Positions 62,487-64,000 of a stretch of 64,000 nucleotides of DNA are shown one piece after another. Position 1 is the first letter of the stretch. The number at the start of each line of letters is the position of its first letter. Below the pieces are notes generated by a model. That model had not been told where the DNA came from. It ran no database searches and was given only the letters and a program-made list of their open reading frames with translations. The translations under genes were made by a program, and so were the position numbers. Source of the DNA: JALYUM01 sp036688685. GTDB lineage: Bacteria; Pseudomonadota; Gammaproteobacteria; Burkholderiales; Burkholderiaceae_D. The stretch is taken from NCBI RefSeq assembly GCF_036688685.1, contig NZ_JAQQPS010000011.1, forward strand, positions 1-64,000. The letters are read 5' to 3'.

Positions 62487-62767
62487 GCAAAGAGTGGCCA
62501 CTATGGGAAGTTTTTATTCGCAGCCAGCACGGCCTGGCGCACAAGCACGTGGGCAGCCTGCACGCGCCCGACGCCGAAATGGCCGTCAATAACGCGCGCG
62601 ACGTCTACACGCGCCGCAACGAAGGCGTGTCGATCTGGGTGGTGCGCGCGGCCGACATCGTCGCCAGCAGCCCGTCGGACAAGGGCGCGCTGTTCGAGCC
62701 GGCCAACAGCAAGGTGTATCGCCACCCGACCTTTTTTCCGATGCCTGAAGAAGTGAAGAACCTGTAA
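62483..62767 (+). CDS. paaB: Phenylacetyl-CoA epoxidase subunit PaaB
   Basis: The 94-residue protein is the small bridging subunit of the epoxidase, with WPLWEVFIRSQHGLAHKHVG, and FFPMPEEVKNL at its end. It starts with an ATGA overlap with the paaA stop and its stop codon shares one base with the paaC ATG (TAATG). This is the standard paaABC arrangement. Confidence 0.96.
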   Translation: MSKEWPLWEVFIRSQHGLAHKHVGSLHAPDAEMAVNNARDVYTRRNEGVSIWVVRAADIVASSPSDKGALFEPANSKVYRHPTFFPMPEEVKNL

Positions 62768-63525
62768 TGGCGCATGCACTCGACCCCAAGCTCGAATACC
62801 TGCTGCGCCAGGGTGACAACGCACTGATCCTGTCGCAGCAGCTCTCGCAACTGTGCGGCAAGGGCCCGGCGCTGGAAGAAGACATGGCGCTGACCAACGT
62901 CGCGCTCGACCTGCTGGGCCAAACGCGTATGTGGCTGGGCTACGCGGCCGAACTGCACGGGGGCGACGAAGACACGCTGGCCTTCCTGCGCGACGCGCAC
63001 GCGCTGCGCTGCTGCCTGCTGGTCGAACAACCCAACGGGAACTATGCCGACACGATGATGCGGCAGTTCTATTTCGACACCTGGCATTATTTCCTGATGC
63101 AGGGCCTGCTGGCGTCGACCGACTCACGCATCGCCGAAATCGCCGAGAAATCGATCAAGGAAGTAACCTACCACCTGCGCCGCAGCGGCGACCTGGTGGT
63201 GCGCCTGGGTGACGGTACCGCCGAGAGCCACGCCAAAATCCAGGTGGCGGCCGATGCGCTGTGGATGTTCAGCGGCGAGATGTTTTTGTATGACGCGCTT
63301 GACCGCGCGATGGTCGAAGCGGGCGTGGCCCCGGCCAGCGCGCCGTTGCGCGCCGCCTTCCTCGAACACGTGGCCGAGATTTTTGCGGAAGCCACCTTGA
63401 CGATGCCCGACCCCGACGCCTGGATGCAGCGCGGCGGCAAGCAGGGCCGCCACAGCGAGCACCTCGGCTTCATCCTGGCCGAGATGCAGTTCCTGCAGCG
63501 GGCCTATCCCGGGGCGCGATGGTGA
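62767..63525 (+). CDS. paaC: Phenylacetyl-CoA epoxidase subunit PaaC
   Basis: The 252-residue protein is the structural partner of PaaA, with a ferritin-like helical fold: YLLRQGDNALILSQQLSQLCG, EEDMALTNVALDLLGQ and HLGFILAEMQFLQRAYPGARW. The diiron ligands of PaaA are not all kept, as expected for PaaC. Its stop lies 4 nt before paaD. Confidence 0.96.
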   Translation: MAHALDPKLEYLLRQGDNALILSQQLSQLCGKGPALEEDMALTNVALDLLGQTRMWLGYAAELHGGDEDTLAFLRDAHALRCCLLVEQPNGNYADTMMRQFYFDTWHYFLMQGLLASTDSRIAEIAEKSIKEVTYHLRRSGDLVVRLGDGTAESHAKIQVAADALWMFSGEMFLYDALDRAMVEAGVAPASAPLRAAFLEHVAEIFAEATLTMPDPDAWMQRGGKQGRHSEHLGFILAEMQFLQRAYPGARW

Positions 63526-63529
63526 CCTC

Positions 63530-64000
63530 ATGGTAATAGTGGACGCCGCCCAGGTATGGTCCTGGCTGGGCGACGTCGCCGATCCGGAGATCCCGGTGAT
63601 CTCGATCGTCGACCTGGGCATCGTGCGTGACGTGGCGGTGATGGGTGAGGCCTGCGTGGTGACCATCACGCCAACCTATTCCGGCTGCCCGGCCATGCAG
63701 GTGATCGCCGAATCGGTGACCGACGCGCTGCATGCCCATGGCATCAAAGAGGTGCGGCTGGTGAACCAGCTGTCGCCCGCGTGGACCACCGACTGGATGA
63801 GCGACGCCGGCAAGGCCGCGTTGAAGGGCTACGGGATTGCGCCGCCGATGCAGCAGACCATCGACATCAGCGGCCTGCGCAACGGGGTCAAGCGCGCCGC
63901 GTTCGTGGCGCCCGAGGTGGCCTGCCCGAACTGCGGCTCGACCCACACCCAGCTGACCAGCCAGTTCGGTTCCACGCCGTGCAAGGCGCTCTACAAATGC
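63530..64000 (+). CDS. paaD: PaaD (partial, C-terminus outside window)
   Basis: 157 codons are visible from ATG 63530 (MVIVDAAQVWSWLGDVADPEI) to the window end. Family motifs are present: DPEIPVISIVDLGIV, TYSGCPAM and the Cys-rich CPNCGSTHTQLTSQFGSTPC, which probably binds iron-sulfur or zinc. PaaD is needed for maturation of the epoxidase. About 10-15 residues are missing at the C-terminus. Confidence 0.93.
   Translation, partial: MVIVDAAQVWSWLGDVADPEIPVISIVDLGIVRDVAVMGEACVVTITPTYSGCPAMQVIAESVTDALHAHGIKEVRLVNQLSPAWTTDWMSDAGKAALKGYGIAPPMQQTIDISGLRNGVKRAAFVAPEVACPNCGSTHTQLTSQFGSTPCKALYKC

Overview
The window looks like chromosomal DNA of a betaproteobacterium of the Oxalobacteraceae, most likely the Massilia/Telluria group. 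This is inferred from high GC, a PEP-CTERM protein, a full hut operon using the HutF/HutG route, a paa cluster, DUF1800/DUF1501 secreted proteins and dispersed REP-like palindromes. The organism is not proven by any single marker, and no rRNA or tRNA gene was seen.

Layout. 0-6 kb: the 3' end of a transposase, then a DMT exporter with a divergent LysR regulator, a CGNR-type regulator divergent from an alpha/beta hydrolase, and a membrane protein coupled to a sorbosone-dehydrogenase-like lipoprotein. 5.9-14.7 kb: histidine utilisation operon hutUHGFDI ending in a fused substrate-binding/permease protein; the promoter carries a HutC-type operator inside its spacer. 14.7-21.4 kb: a hypothetical protein, a paoC-type molybdenum hydroxylase subunit without its partners, GNAT and EamA genes, a glycine-zipper lipoprotein, an Mpo1-like protein, a deoxyinosine glycosylase and a RelE/ParE-type toxin-antitoxin pair. 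21.4-30.6 kb: an accessory stretch with remnants of at least four genes, a structured non-coding region, a small membrane ORF, a Tat-exported phospholipase C with a PEP-CTERM protein, and a block of small genes separated by imperfect repeats.

30.0-43.3 kb: an SRPBCC protein and a 1072-residue HTH/ATPase/TPR regulator, each preceded by a copy of the same ~90-bp promoter-like repeat; then a flavin oxidoreductase, TPR lipoprotein, HDOD protein, 3-methyladenine glycosylase, esterase, AraC regulator, a chemoreceptor and a separate periplasmic cache protein. 43.5-53.8 kb: a KamA-family/MFS/FAH-family operon, a class III aminotransferase, a three-gene secreted-protein/LytS/LytTR operon, carboxylesterase, mog and darP. 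53.9-60.4 kb: pmbA, a DUF1800/DUF1501 pair, an NTF2-like protein and an M14 carboxypeptidase of the cytosolic type. 60.5-64 kb: paaX divergent from paaABCD (phenylacetyl-CoA epoxidase), cut by the window end inside paaD.

The catabolic genes (hut, paa, aminotransferase, KamA/FAH operon) suggest an amino-acid and aromatic-compound utiliser. The most unusual items are the duplicated promoter/operator repeat around the SRPBCC gene, the KamA-MFS-FAH operon of unknown substrate, the cache protein/chemoreceptor pair separated by a terminator, the secreted-protein/LytS/LytTR operon, and the cluster of gene tails at 22-23 kb. All functional names rest on motif recognition by eye; no database search was run.
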